Below are positions 41,714 to 50,709 of a stretch of DNA of 64,000 nt, piece after piece. Source of the DNA: Salinicola acroporae. GTDB lineage: Bacteria > Pseudomonadota > Gammaproteobacteria > Pseudomonadales > Halomonadaceae. A program made the translations under genes and the position numbers. The stretch spans positions 357,803-421,802 of the forward strand of contig NZ_PZJW01000002.1 of the NCBI RefSeq assembly GCF_003206615.1, written 5' to 3'. Below the pieces are notes generated by a model. That model was not told the DNA's origin and did not search any database. It worked only from the letters and a program-made list of their open reading frames with translations. Position 1 is the first letter of the stretch, and every line of letters starts with the position of its first letter.

Positions 41714-42484
41714 ATGGCCGCGACCCCCATTCCCCTGGAAGCGAAGGGCATCAAGAAGCGCTTCGGCGATCACGAGGTACTCAAGGGGATCTCTCTCCAG
41801 GCACAGAAAGGCGACGTCATCACGCTGATCGGTGCTTCCGGTTCCGGGAAAAGCACGTTCCTGCGCTGCATGAACCTGCTGGAACAGCCCGACGAAGGCG
41901 AACTGATCGTTCACAACGAGACCATCGGTTTCCGCGCCACCAAGCACGGCCGCGAGCCCGCCGACTGGAAGCAGGTCGAGCGCATTCGCGCCAAGCTCTC
42001 GATGGTGTTTCAGAACTTCAACCTGTGGTCGCACATGACCCTGCTCGAGAACGTTATCGAGGCGCCGGTCAACGTGTTGAAGAAGCCCAAGAAACAGGCG
42101 ATCGAAGAGGCCCGCGCCCTGCTCGACCGCGTCGGCCTGCTGGAGCGCGCCGACTACTTTCCAACCCAGATGTCCGGCGGCCAGCAGCAGCGCGGCGCCA
42201 TCGCCCGGGCACTGGCGATGGACCCGGAGGTCATGCTGTTCGACGAACCGACCTCGGCGCTCGATCCGGAACTGGTCGGTGACGTCCTCAAGGTCATGCG
42301 CGATCTCGCCGACGAGGGCCGCACCATGATTCTGGTGACCCACGAGATCGCCTTCGCCCGGGATGTCTCCAGCCAGGTGATCTACCTGCACCAGGGCGTG
42401 GTCGAAGAGGTCGGCGCCCCGGCCGATGTCCTCGACAACCCGCGCTCCGAGCGCCTGCGCCAGTTCCTGGCGCCCAAGCACTGA
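41714..42484 (+). CDS. Basic/polar amino-acid ABC transporter ATPase (HisP/AotP-like)
   Basis: A 256-residue ABC ATPase. Walker A is GASGSGKSTFL, the signature is MSGGQQQRGAIARAL, Walker B is VMLFDEPTSALDPEL, and the switch His is in TMILVTHEIAF. FQNFNLWSHMTLLENVIEAP marks the polar amino-acid (HisP/GlnQ) group; LWSHMT is typical of HisP/ArgT-type systems. The ATG at 41714 has GGTGG 8 nt upstream; a GTG at 41702 is possible. It energises the two permeases that follow at once. Confidence 0.93.
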   Translation: MAATPIPLEAKGIKKRFGDHEVLKGISLQAQKGDVITLIGASGSGKSTFLRCMNLLEQPDEGELIVHNETIGFRATKHGREPADWKQVERIRAKLSMVFQNFNLWSHMTLLENVIEAPVNVLKKPKKQAIEEARALLDRVGLLERADYFPTQMSGGQQQRGAIARALAMDPEVMLFDEPTSALDPELVGDVLKVMRDLADEGRTMILVTHEIAFARDVSSQVIYLHQGVVEEVGAPADVLDNPRSERLRQFLAPKH

Positions 42485-42497
42485 GGCGGAAACCATC

Positions 42498-43214
42498 ATG
42501 ATCGACCTGCAAGGCTACGGCCCGCGGCTGCTTGAGGGGGCGCTGGTTACCGTCGAACTGGCGGTGCTATCGCTGATACTGGCAGTCGTCCTGGGGTTGT
42601 TGACCGCCAGCGCCAAGCTGTCGCGCAACCGTCTGATCCACGGCATCGGCACGCTCTACACCACGCTGGTGCGCGGCGTGCCGGATCTGGTGCTGATGAT
42701 GCTGCTGTTCTACGGCGGGCAGATCGGGATCAACATGCTCACCGACCAGCTCTACTACGCCTTCGACATCGACATCTTCATCAACGTCGACGCCTTCGTG
42801 GCGGGTGTCATCACCATCGGCCTGATCTTTGGGGCCTACATGGGCGAAACCTTCCGCGGCGCCTTCCAGTCAGTGGAAGAGGGACAGATGGAAGCCGCGC
42901 GAGCCTACGGCATGAGTCCGCTGCTCGCCTTCCGCCGTGTCCGGTTTCCACTGATGATGCGCCATGCCCTGCCGGGGATCGGCAACAACTGGATGGTGCT
43001 GCTCAAGACCACTGCGCTGGTCTCGATCATCGGCCTGACCGACATGGTGCGGGTCGCCGCCGAGGCGACCAAGGCGACCCATGAGCCGTTCTTGTTCATG
43101 CTGCCGGTGGCGGGAATCTACCTGCTCATCGCTTCGCTCTCGGAGTGGGGCTTCGCCAAGCTCAGCAAGCGCTACAGCACCGGTTTCGGGGAGGCCAGCG
43201 AATGGACCAACTGA
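42498..43214 (+). CDS. Amino-acid ABC transporter permease (HisQ-like)
   Basis: A 238-residue inner-membrane permease with about five helices. It opens GPRLLEGALVTVELAVLSL, with the conserved entry segment YTTLVRGVPDLVLMMLLFYGG. The ATPase-coupling EAA loop is EEGQMEAARAYGMSPLLAFR. It starts 13 bp after the ATPase stop and overlaps the second permease by 13 bp. It forms the heterodimeric channel with the HisM-like protein for histidine, lysine, arginine or ornithine. Confidence 0.92.
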   Translation: MIDLQGYGPRLLEGALVTVELAVLSLILAVVLGLLTASAKLSRNRLIHGIGTLYTTLVRGVPDLVLMMLLFYGGQIGINMLTDQLYYAFDIDIFINVDAFVAGVITIGLIFGAYMGETFRGAFQSVEEGQMEAARAYGMSPLLAFRRVRFPLMMRHALPGIGNNWMVLLKTTALVSIIGLTDMVRVAAEATKATHEPFLFMLPVAGIYLLIASLSEWGFAKLSKRYSTGFGEASEWTN

Positions 43215-43933
43215 ACGCCTGGTTCACCCAACTGCTCGCGGGCAACGCGATCTTCACCGCCAATACCCTGGGCTTCTACTGGAACGGTCTGGTCACCACG
43301 GTGCAGCTGGTGTTCCTGTGTCTGCTGCTGGGCATCGTGCTGGCGGTACCGCTGGCGATCGGCCGCGGCTCCAAGCGGTGGTGGATCAAATGGCCGATAT
43401 ACGCCTACACCTACGTCTTCCGCGGCACCCCGCTGCTGATCCAGCTCTATCTGGTCTACTACGGCGTGGTGTTCTTCAATGGCATTCAGGACACCATCTT
43501 CTGGGAGGTGTTCAAGGACGCCTTCTACCCGGCGCTGATGGCGTTCACGCTGAACACCGCGGCCTACACCACCGAGATCTTCCGTGGCGCGATCAAGAAC
43601 ACCGCCAAGGGCGAGATCGAGGCGGCACGTGCCTACGGCATGTCCAAGGGCCTGATGATGCGTCGTATCATCCTGCCCAGCGCCTTCCGCCGCGCGCTGC
43701 CGGCCTACGGCAACGAGGTGATCTTCATGCTCCACGCCAGCGCCGTGGCAAGCGTGGTGACGATCATGGACCTGACCGGGGCGGCCTACTACGTCTACGC
43801 ACGCTTCTATGCCCCCTTCCCGGCCTTCATCTTCGTCGCCCTGATCTATCTGTGCCTGACCTTCAGTATCATGTTCGTTTTCCGCCGGCTGGAAAAACGC
43901 CTGCTGGCCCACCTGCGACCGCGGGGCGCCTGA
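43202..43933 (+). CDS. Amino-acid ABC transporter permease (HisM-like)
   Basis: A 243-residue inner-membrane permease. It has the segment YTYVFRGTPLLIQLYLVYYG typical of HisM/ArtM and the EAA loop KGEIEAARAYGMSKGLMMR. The ATG at 43202 overlaps the end of the HisQ-like gene by 13 bp, so translation is coupled. The binding-protein gene follows after 46 bp. Confidence 0.92.
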   Translation: MDQLNAWFTQLLAGNAIFTANTLGFYWNGLVTTVQLVFLCLLLGIVLAVPLAIGRGSKRWWIKWPIYAYTYVFRGTPLLIQLYLVYYGVVFFNGIQDTIFWEVFKDAFYPALMAFTLNTAAYTTEIFRGAIKNTAKGEIEAARAYGMSKGLMMRRIILPSAFRRALPAYGNEVIFMLHASAVASVVTIMDLTGAAYYVYARFYAPFPAFIFVALIYLCLTFSIMFVFRRLEKRLLAHLRPRGA

Positions 43934-43979
43934 CGGCCCGATTCCCGATCATCAACCACCAATCACAAGAGAGTCGAAT

Positions 43980-44801
43980 ATGAACAAGTGGATCACCAGC
44001 GCCCTGCTCGCCGGCGCACTCGTCTCCGGCCAGTTCCTCGGCCAGGCCATGGCGCAGGACGACAAGGACACCGTTCGCCTGGGCATCGACGTGCCCTACG
44101 AACCGTTCGTCATGCGCGATGCCGACGGCAAGCTCGAGGGCTTCGAGATCGACCTCGGCAACGAGCTGTGCGCTCGCGCCAATCTCGAGTGCAGCTGGGT
44201 CGAACAGAGCTGGGACGGCATCATTCCCGGCCTGCTGGCACGCAAGTACGACGCGATTCTCTCCTCGATGGCGATCACCCCGGAGCGCGAGCGCCAGGTG
44301 ATGTTCTCGCTGCCCTACTACAACACGCCGAGCGTGTGGATCACCGCCCGGGATCGCGATATCGACATCGACGACAAGGCTTCGCTCAAGGGCCTCTCGG
44401 TGGGCGTGCAGCGCGGCACCATTCGCGACGTCTACGTCACTCAGGAGTACGGTGACGTCCTCGACATCCACCGCTACGGCTCCTCTCAGGAGGTGGTCAA
44501 CGATCTCAAGTCCGGCCGACTCGATCTGACGTTCGAGGATTTTCCGATCGCCAACGACGCCATCGATTTCCGCCAGGAAGACAGCCCTTACAAGCAGCTC
44601 GGTGACAGCATCAAGACGCCGACGTCGATCTTCGGCAAGGGTGCCGCCATGGCGTTCCGCCAGCGCGACAAGGCGCTGGCCGCCAAGTTCGACAAGGCGA
44701 TCTGCGAAGTGTACGCCGACGGTACCTTCGACAAGCTGATGGGTGAGTACTTCGACTACGACCTCTCGGTCCGACCCAGCGAAGCCGACTGCGCCCAGTA
44801 A
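43980..44801 (+). CDS. Periplasmic basic amino-acid-binding protein 1 (ArgT/HisJ/AotJ-like)
   Basis: A 273-residue binding protein with a signal peptide (MNKWITSALLAGALVSGQFL, ending near AMAQ). The mature part carries IDVPYEPFVMRDADGKLEGF, the cysteine pair LCARANLECSW seen in HisJ/ArgT, and WDGIIPGLLARKYDAILSSM. The ligand carboxylate-binding Arg is near PERERQVMFS. The ligand is probably arginine, lysine, ornithine or histidine. AGAGAG lies 6 nt before the ATG. A close paralogue is encoded at 46151. Confidence 0.92.
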   Translation: MNKWITSALLAGALVSGQFLGQAMAQDDKDTVRLGIDVPYEPFVMRDADGKLEGFEIDLGNELCARANLECSWVEQSWDGIIPGLLARKYDAILSSMAITPERERQVMFSLPYYNTPSVWITARDRDIDIDDKASLKGLSVGVQRGTIRDVYVTQEYGDVLDIHRYGSSQEVVNDLKSGRLDLTFEDFPIANDAIDFRQEDSPYKQLGDSIKTPTSIFGKGAAMAFRQRDKALAAKFDKAICEVYADGTFDKLMGEYFDYDLSVRPSEADCAQ

Positions 44802-44868
44802 CCCAGCCCCGCCCGGTCGTTGCCGCGCCAGCGACCGGACCTATCGATTCTCGAGCCGAGGAAGCGTC

Positions 44869-45987
44869 GTGGAACATCGGAAACACCCATTGATCAGCCC
44901 GGTGCCGGGCACCGAGCGACAGATCGACAGCTTTCACTACGGCCCGGCAGACGCCGAGCGCCACCTGTACATTCAGGGTGCCCTGCACGCCGACGAACTG
45001 CCCGGCATGTTGGTGGCCTGGACCCTGAAACAGCGCCTGGCCGAACTCGAAGCTCAGGGCCTGCTGGCCTGCCGCGTCACCCTCGTCCCGGTAGCCAACC
45101 CGGTCGGCCTGGACCAGCAACTGATGGACACGCCGCTGGGCCGCTATGACTTCGAGAGTCTGACCAACTTCAATCGCCGCTACGCCAACGTTGCCGACGA
45201 GATCGCCGATGGTCTGGACGCCGCGCTGGACGACGACATCGCCCACAATCGCGACCTGATCCGCGACCGGTTCGAGGCCGCGCTCGATGCAATGACGCCG
45301 ACGACGACGCTGGAGTCGATGCGACTGACCCTGCAGCGGCTGGCCTGCCATGCCGACTTCGTGCTCGACCTGCATTGCGATTTCGATGCGGTGGAACATC
45401 TCTATACCACCCCGGCGGCATGGCCGGTGTTCGAGCCACTGGCACGCTACTTCGGCGCCAAGGCGAGCATGCTGGCGACCGACTCCGGCGGACAGTCGTT
45501 CGACGAGTGCTTCACGCTGGTTTGGGAACGGCTTCGGCAGACCTTCGGCGACCGTTTCCCGCTCGATTACGGCTGCCAGTCGGTAACCCTGGAGCTGCGC
45601 GGACAGCGAGACGTCGATCACGACCTCGCCGCTCACGACGCTCAGGCGATCATCGACTGGCTCCGCCACCTGGGACTCGTCGCCGGCGAGGCGCCACCCC
45701 TGCCCGAGCTGGCCTATCCCGCCACCGAACTGGCGGCAATGGACTTCCTGCACGCCCCGATCGGGGGGCTGTTGGTGTTCCACGCCAAGCCGGGAACGAC
45801 CGTCGAGGCGGGGCAGCTCATCGCCGAGATCATCGACCCGATCAGCGATCGCGTCGAGCCGGTCCGCGCGCCGCAGGCGGGCATGTTCTACGCTCGCAGC
45901 CAGCGCCGCATGGCCACGGCCGGCATGATCGTCGCCGATATCGCCGGCCACCACAGTCACCGCAGCGGCTACCTGCTGGCGCCGTGA
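44869..45987 (+). CDS. AstE/aspartoacylase-family zinc deacylase
   Basis: A 372-residue M14-type protein. Zinc ligands are in IQGALHADELPGMLVAW (His, Glu) and LDLHCDFDAVEHLY (His). The C-terminal third (GGLLVFHAKPGTTVEAGQLI to APQAGMFYARS) resembles a biotinyl/lipoyl-type beta barrel, as in other members of the succinylglutamate desuccinylase/aspartoacylase family. The start is GTG with GAGGAAG upstream. It lies between two basic amino-acid-binding proteins, so it probably deacylates an N-acylated basic amino acid or ectoine-like derivative taken up by the transporter. The substrate is not known. Confidence 0.87.
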   Translation: MEHRKHPLISPVPGTERQIDSFHYGPADAERHLYIQGALHADELPGMLVAWTLKQRLAELEAQGLLACRVTLVPVANPVGLDQQLMDTPLGRYDFESLTNFNRRYANVADEIADGLDAALDDDIAHNRDLIRDRFEAALDAMTPTTTLESMRLTLQRLACHADFVLDLHCDFDAVEHLYTTPAAWPVFEPLARYFGAKASMLATDSGGQSFDECFTLVWERLRQTFGDRFPLDYGCQSVTLELRGQRDVDHDLAAHDAQAIIDWLRHLGLVAGEAPPLPELAYPATELAAMDFLHAPIGGLLVFHAKPGTTVEAGQLIAEIIDPISDRVEPVRAPQAGMFYARSQRRMATAGMIVADIAGHHSHRSGYLLAP

Positions 45988-46150
45988 ATCAGGCGTTGAT
46001 CGCGGTGATATTCAACCGTGTAAGCTTTCGTTATGCTGCGGTTGTCATCCATCGGATGTCGTGGATCGTTCGCCGCCCACGAAGCGCCGGACGAACCGGG
46101 ACCGAGTCGCAACACACAAGAACACACGCATCACGAGAGAGAAGCGATCC

Positions 46151-46921
46151 ATGAAAAAACTGCTGACCACCAGCCTGCTTGGCGCCGCGCTGATCGCGGG
46201 CGTCGTCCAGGCCCAGGACACCGAACAGCTGCGTATCGGTGTCGACGTTCCCTACGAGCCGATGGAATATCGCACCCCGGACGGTGAACTGACCGGCTTC
46301 GACATCGAGCTCGGCAACGCCATGTGCGCGCAGATCAACGCCGACTGCGAGTGGGTCGTCCAGGCCTGGGACGGTATCATCCCCGGCCTGCTGGCACGCA
46401 AGTACGACGCCATCATGTCGTCGATGACGATCAACGACGAGCGCCGCCAGACCGTGCTCTTCTCCGATCCGTACATCAAGCCGCCCTCCGCCTGGTTCGC
46501 GGCTGCCGACAGCGGTATCGAAACCACCTACCCCGAGTCGCTCAAGGGCAAGACCATCGGTGTCCAGCGCGGCACGCTGCAGGACAACTACGTCACCGAC
46601 ATGTACGGCGACGTGGCCAACATCAGCCGCTACACCACCGCCGACGACCTGGTGCTGGACATGGATGCCGGACGCGTCGACATCGCCTTCCTCGACTTCC
46701 CGGTGGGCAAGTCCACGCTGCTGGACAGCAAGGATGGCGACTACGTCACCGTCGGCGACATGATCAGCGAGCCGGCAAAATACTTCGGCGAAGGCTTCGG
46801 TATTGCCTTCCGTCCCCGCGACAAGGAGCTCGCCGAGCGCTTCGACGACGCCCTGGCCACGCTGAAGGACAACGGCACCTACCAGAAGATCTACGACAAG
46901 TATTTCAAGACCCAGCAGTAG
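46151..46921 (+). CDS. Periplasmic basic amino-acid-binding protein 2
   Basis: A 256-residue binding protein with signal peptide MKKLLTTSLLGAALIAGVVQ ending at AQ. It is clearly paralogous to the protein at 43980: GVDVPYEPMEYRTPDGELTG, AWDGIIPGLLARKYDAIMSS and IGVQRGTLQDNYVTDMYGD align directly. No permease follows; it probably feeds the HisPQM-like transporter encoded upstream, giving it a second ligand range. A strong hairpin follows the stop. Confidence 0.92.
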   Translation: MKKLLTTSLLGAALIAGVVQAQDTEQLRIGVDVPYEPMEYRTPDGELTGFDIELGNAMCAQINADCEWVVQAWDGIIPGLLARKYDAIMSSMTINDERRQTVLFSDPYIKPPSAWFAAADSGIETTYPESLKGKTIGVQRGTLQDNYVTDMYGDVANISRYTTADDLVLDMDAGRVDIAFLDFPVGKSTLLDSKDGDYVTVGDMISEPAKYFGEGFGIAFRPRDKELAERFDDALATLKDNGTYQKIYDKYFKTQQ

Positions 46922-46960
46922 AAGGTCGACGGCGGGCGTCCCACGCCCGACTCTCGAACG

Positions 46961-46990
46961 CAAGGCCCCGGTTCCTGGATCGGGGCCTTG
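46961..46990 (+). terminator. Terminator after amino-acid transporter cluster
   Basis: CAAGGCCCCG (46961-46970) and CGGGGCCTTG (46981-46990) form a perfect 10-bp stem with a 10-nt loop, followed by TCGTTTCT. The short T-run is moderate, but the stem is strong and placed 40 bp after the stop. Confidence 0.75.
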
Positions 46991-47051
46991 TCGTTTCTGC
47001 CAGTCAACGCGATCGGCTTCCCTGCCGTAACGCGACCGCCGCCTCGACGCT

Positions 47052-48533
47052 CTAGCTCGTCGCCTCGCGTTGCGCCATCGCGAACTCCTCCTCCGGCGAC
47101 AGGATCAGCCGATGACGACCGACCAGCGCGAAATAGGTGATCGCGACGGCGAACCACACGATGACGCCGAGGATGCCGACCCGGTAGGTGGAATCGCTCA
47201 ACTGGAAAAACAGTGTGACCAGCGCGATGACGATGGTGATCCAGGCGCCGGGCACCCCGAAAGGACTGCGATAGGGGCGTGGGATGTCGGCGCGATTCTT
47301 GCGCAGCAGGATGAACGAGGCAGCCTGGGCGATGTAGGAGCACATGGCGCCGAACACCGCCATGTTGAGCAAGGTGCCGCCGATCACCGCCGACCCCTGG
47401 TCGATCCCCAGGCCGATGAACAGTGTCAGCATGATGACCAACCCCAGGCAGGCACCGGCAATCATCGCTACGTGCGGCGTCTTGCGGGTGCCGTGGGTGA
47501 CCGACAGCCAGGTCGGAAAGTAGCCGGCACGCGACAGCGAGTAGATCTGACGCCCCTGGGCAAAGATGATGGTGTGGAAGCTGGAGATCAGTCCGATGAT
47601 CGCTACCAGCGCCAGGATCTTGGCCAGGCCGCTGCCGTAGATGGCGGCGAAACCGTCCAGCAGCGGCTCACCGCTCTGGCCGAGGGCGTAGGCCCCGACG
47701 CCGACCAGTGAAGGGTTGAGGAAAAGCACCATCGAGGCGGAGACGATCAGGGTGATCATGCCCAGGATGATGCCCTTGGGCATGTCTCGCGTGGGATCGA
47801 CCGACTCCTCCGCCGCCAGTGGCAACTGCTCGATCGCCAGGAACAGCCACACCGCGAAAGGCATCGCCGCCAGCGCGCCGCCGAGGCCCATCGGCAACAA
47901 CGGTCCGCCGCCGCCCTCCAGCAGTTCACCGTCGCTACCGATATTGAGCGCCCAGGTGGAGAAGTCGATGTTGGGAATCGCCGATACCCAGAACACGATC
48001 AGCACCGCCAGCGCCATCAGCGTCACCGTCAAGGTCACCTTGAACGACAGTTCCACGCCCACGATGTTGAGTCCCACGAACAGGATATAGCCTATCACCC
48101 ACCATAGCGGCTGCACCGCCGCTGGCGTCTCGAAGATGCTGCCCAGATAGGAGCCGATGAAAAAGACGATGACCGCCGGCGTCAGGATGTACTCGACGTT
48201 CTCGCACAGACCGGTGATGAAGCCACCCCAGGGTCCCATCGAAGAGCGCGCGAAGGAGTATGCCGCTCCCGTGTGGGGTAACGCCGGGGACATCTCGGCG
48301 ATACAGAATGTCAGCCCCAGATACATGATCGCAATCAACGCGGTCGCGATCGCCATGCCGCCCCAGCCGCCAATGGAAAGCCCCAGATTCCAGCCGGAGT
48401 AGTGACCGGAAATGACCGCGCCGACGCCCAGCGCCCATAGCGACCAGGGGCCGGCATATCGGCTCAGTCCGCGCTGTTCGAAGTAACTGGCGTCTTCCTG
48501 CCGGTATTGAATGTTGGAGTGTTGCTGTTTCAT
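47052..48533 (-). CDS. APC-family permease, ethanolamine-permease type
   Basis: A 493-residue membrane protein with about 12 helices of the amino acid-polyamine-organocation superfamily. LWALGVGAVISGHYSGWNLG near the N-terminus and LPLAAEESVDPTRDMPKG in the middle are characteristic of the ethanolamine permease subgroup. No ethanolamine ammonia-lyase gene is nearby, so the substrate could be ethanolamine or an amino acid. The start at 48533 (MKQQHSNIQY) fits the family and has AGAGG upstream. It converges with the transporter cluster terminator. Confidence 0.87.
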   Translation of the reverse strand: MKQQHSNIQYRQEDASYFEQRGLSRYAGPWSLWALGVGAVISGHYSGWNLGLSIGGWGGMAIATALIAIMYLGLTFCIAEMSPALPHTGAAYSFARSSMGPWGGFITGLCENVEYILTPAVIVFFIGSYLGSIFETPAAVQPLWWVIGYILFVGLNIVGVELSFKVTLTVTLMALAVLIVFWVSAIPNIDFSTWALNIGSDGELLEGGGGPLLPMGLGGALAAMPFAVWLFLAIEQLPLAAEESVDPTRDMPKGIILGMITLIVSASMVLFLNPSLVGVGAYALGQSGEPLLDGFAAIYGSGLAKILALVAIIGLISSFHTIIFAQGRQIYSLSRAGYFPTWLSVTHGTRKTPHVAMIAGACLGLVIMLTLFIGLGIDQGSAVIGGTLLNMAVFGAMCSYIAQAASFILLRKNRADIPRPYRSPFGVPGAWITIVIALVTLFFQLSDSTYRVGILGVIVWFAVAITYFALVGRHRLILSPEEEFAMAQREATS

Positions 48534-48945
48534 ATCCGCCTCTCGCCACTGTCGTTGTCCTTGTTGTCGTCGGTGCAGGGCGGTGAAACCGGCCGCTGCA
48601 TCCCGCATCCCGCTTCCCCTCGAGGTGCGAGGAGACCTTGCGCTTTCAGAAATACTGCAGACCCCACGGGTCCGCAAACCCCTTGGCGCGGATGGAACAG
48701 TGTCCAGGAAAATGTGACGAGGAGAACCGTCTCGCGCGGTGGAAAATCACCGCAACAATCACCGGGAACCGCTACGTAAGGCAGCAATTGTTTACCGTTC
48801 TGATGTGGAGAGTGGCACTGGCTATCCGTATCGTGCTGAGTAACGCTAGGTCTACCAGAGACAGACGGCGCCCTCGAAGGCGTCGCATAAAAAGGACGAT
48901 TGCCCATCATTGGAGGCTATCGCCACCGAGTCGCAGGGGGATTCC
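48534..48945. other. Intergenic region between APC permease and small membrane protein
   Basis: About 412 bp with divergent promoters expected for the permease (minus) and the small membrane protein (plus). Several short frames are open, but none has convincing coding character. I see no clear operator. Confidence 0.4.
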
Positions 48946-49311
48946 ATGGAGTCATGGTTCAATACAACCTCGGGAGAGATCCTCTTTTGGCTGGCGCTCT
49001 GCTCGCTCGCCGTGATCTTTCGACACCGCATGCCGGGCTGGTGGGCACTGTCGCTTCGACCGGATAGCGGCGGCGGCGCGGAAGCCGCCGTCCAGGTGGC
49101 CGCTCACCCCGTCACGGGCAAGCTCCAGGTCTATCATCTCTCGCGCTGGTTCGACGCGGTCCTGATCGATCCGGCGAATCCTCCGCTGCGCGATGGCGAG
49201 ACCGTCTACCTGATACGCTGGGAGTCGCGCCAGGCCTGGGTCAGCCGTGTGCGCAGCCACACCCCGGCCCCGCGCCAAAAGCACAAGCGCTGGCAATGGA
49301 GCCTTCATTAG
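48946..49311 (+). CDS. Small hypothetical protein with N-terminal membrane helix
   Basis: A 121-residue protein of unknown family. One hydrophobic segment (EILFWLALCSLAVIF, about residues 11-25) probably anchors it in the membrane; the rest is soluble, with VYHLSRWFDAVLIDPANPPL and a basic C-terminal tail (RQKHKRWQWSLH). The ATG at 48946 is preferred because AGGGGG lies 5 nt upstream; an upstream in-frame start at 48910 lacks that. No function can be assigned. Confidence 0.65.
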   Translation: MESWFNTTSGEILFWLALCSLAVIFRHRMPGWWALSLRPDSGGGAEAAVQVAAHPVTGKLQVYHLSRWFDAVLIDPANPPLRDGETVYLIRWESRQAWVSRVRSHTPAPRQKHKRWQWSLH

Positions 49312-49436
49312 GCGTTGCCCATAAGCCGCTCGTGCCAAGCCATCCGGCGTCGATCAGCAGGTGGCCCGCCGAACGTCCCACACCAGCCCAACCTTCGCCT
49401 GGATAGAGTCAAAGAGACCGACCCTCGAGATCCCCA

Positions 49437-50537
49437 TCAGGTCGCCGATGGCTTGGCGAACCGCGCGACCAGCCTCGCCATCCCCGGCCCGACCAATACG
49501 ACCGTGAACAGCCTTAGCGTCTGCAACGCGACCACCAACCCCACATCCGCATGGGTATCGATCGCGATGATCGTCATCGAATCGAGACCGCCGGGACTCG
49601 TGCCCAGATAAGCGGTGATGAAAGTGGTATGCATCAGCAGCGTCATCAGCCAGGCAGAAACGGCACATAGCGCAATCAGCACCAGCGAAGCGAAAATCAT
49701 CTTGCCGAGCGCGCGCGCAATGTTGTGGACCGTCTCCCGGTCGAAGCGCAATCCCACGTAGGCGCCGATCACGCCGTACGCGAGTTCGAGGAGCGGCTGG
49801 GGCAGCACGATGGTGATGAGACCGCTCAGGCTCAACACACTGCCCAGCACTACCGGCCCGAGCAACGCGCCCGCGGGCAACCGCCGGTCGAATAACCACA
49901 CCCCGCCGACGACGACCGCGAGCGTGGCAACGAAGCTGCCCAGCTCTCCCAGGCTGGCAGGCAGGTTGGCAGCGTGCCCCTTGCCGGCGCTATCCGTCAC
50001 ACCAAAGTAGTGGCTGACCAGCGCCCCCACCAGCACGACGCAGACCACGCGCACGTACTGCATCGCCGCCACGATCCGCGGATCGGCATCGCTCTCCTCG
50101 GCCATCGCGACCATCGCCGCGGCGGCTCCCGGCGTCGTGCCCCAGGCCGCCGTCGAGCCGGGCAAGCCACCATAACGCACCAGCCCTATGCCCACCCCCA
50201 GGCTCAGCAGCAGCGTGATCGCCGTGGCGACCAGCATCACCGGCCAGGCATCGAGGATCTTGAACAGGACCGACAGGGTCAGCGTCTGGGCGATCAGCAC
50301 GCCGATCACGCCCTGGCTCAGCTTGAAACCGGTGCGAGGCAACTTCAGGCCACCGACCAGCACTCCGTAGGCAATCGATACCGCCATCGGGCCGATGAAC
50401 CCGCCGGCCGGCATATGCACCGCACTCAACGACCGGTTGGCAATGACGCAGCCGAGCACGAGCAGCAGCCATCGCAACCACGTCGGGGGGCGGAAGCGAG
50501 ATGAGGGCTTGCGGGGCACGGGGGGATCAGCGGGCAA
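49437..50537 (-). CDS. AbrB-family membrane protein
   Basis: A 366-residue protein with about 9-10 helices of the AbrB family (Pfam AbrB / "putative ammonia monooxygenase"), unrelated to the Bacillus AbrB DNA-binding protein. The duplicated motif is visible: LPGSTAAWGTTPGAAAAMVA and later YLGTSPGGLDSMTIIAIDT. Family members are thought to be transporters; few are characterised. The start is uncertain: a TTG at 50537 has CGGAG 7 nt upstream and is chosen; the frame is open to a TTG at 50603. Confidence 0.85.
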   Translation of the reverse strand: MPADPPVPRKPSSRFRPPTWLRWLLLVLGCVIANRSLSAVHMPAGGFIGPMAVSIAYGVLVGGLKLPRTGFKLSQGVIGVLIAQTLTLSVLFKILDAWPVMLVATAITLLLSLGVGIGLVRYGGLPGSTAAWGTTPGAAAAMVAMAEESDADPRIVAAMQYVRVVCVVLVGALVSHYFGVTDSAGKGHAANLPASLGELGSFVATLAVVVGGVWLFDRRLPAGALLGPVVLGSVLSLSGLITIVLPQPLLELAYGVIGAYVGLRFDRETVHNIARALGKMIFASLVLIALCAVSAWLMTLLMHTTFITAYLGTSPGGLDSMTIIAIDTHADVGLVVALQTLRLFTVVLVGPGMARLVARFAKPSAT

Positions 50538-50709
50538 GTTCGAACTCCGATAAAAGGCTAATGATATCAACTTTGACCAAATCGCGGCATCGTTTGTCGA
50601 CAATCTTTGGTTTCAAACTGTCAGCGACGCGTCACCGCTCACGCCGGCCCGGAAGGCTGCTACAGTCAATGAATTAGACGCGATGCCAGCCCCTGCCATG
50701 GAGACCGAC

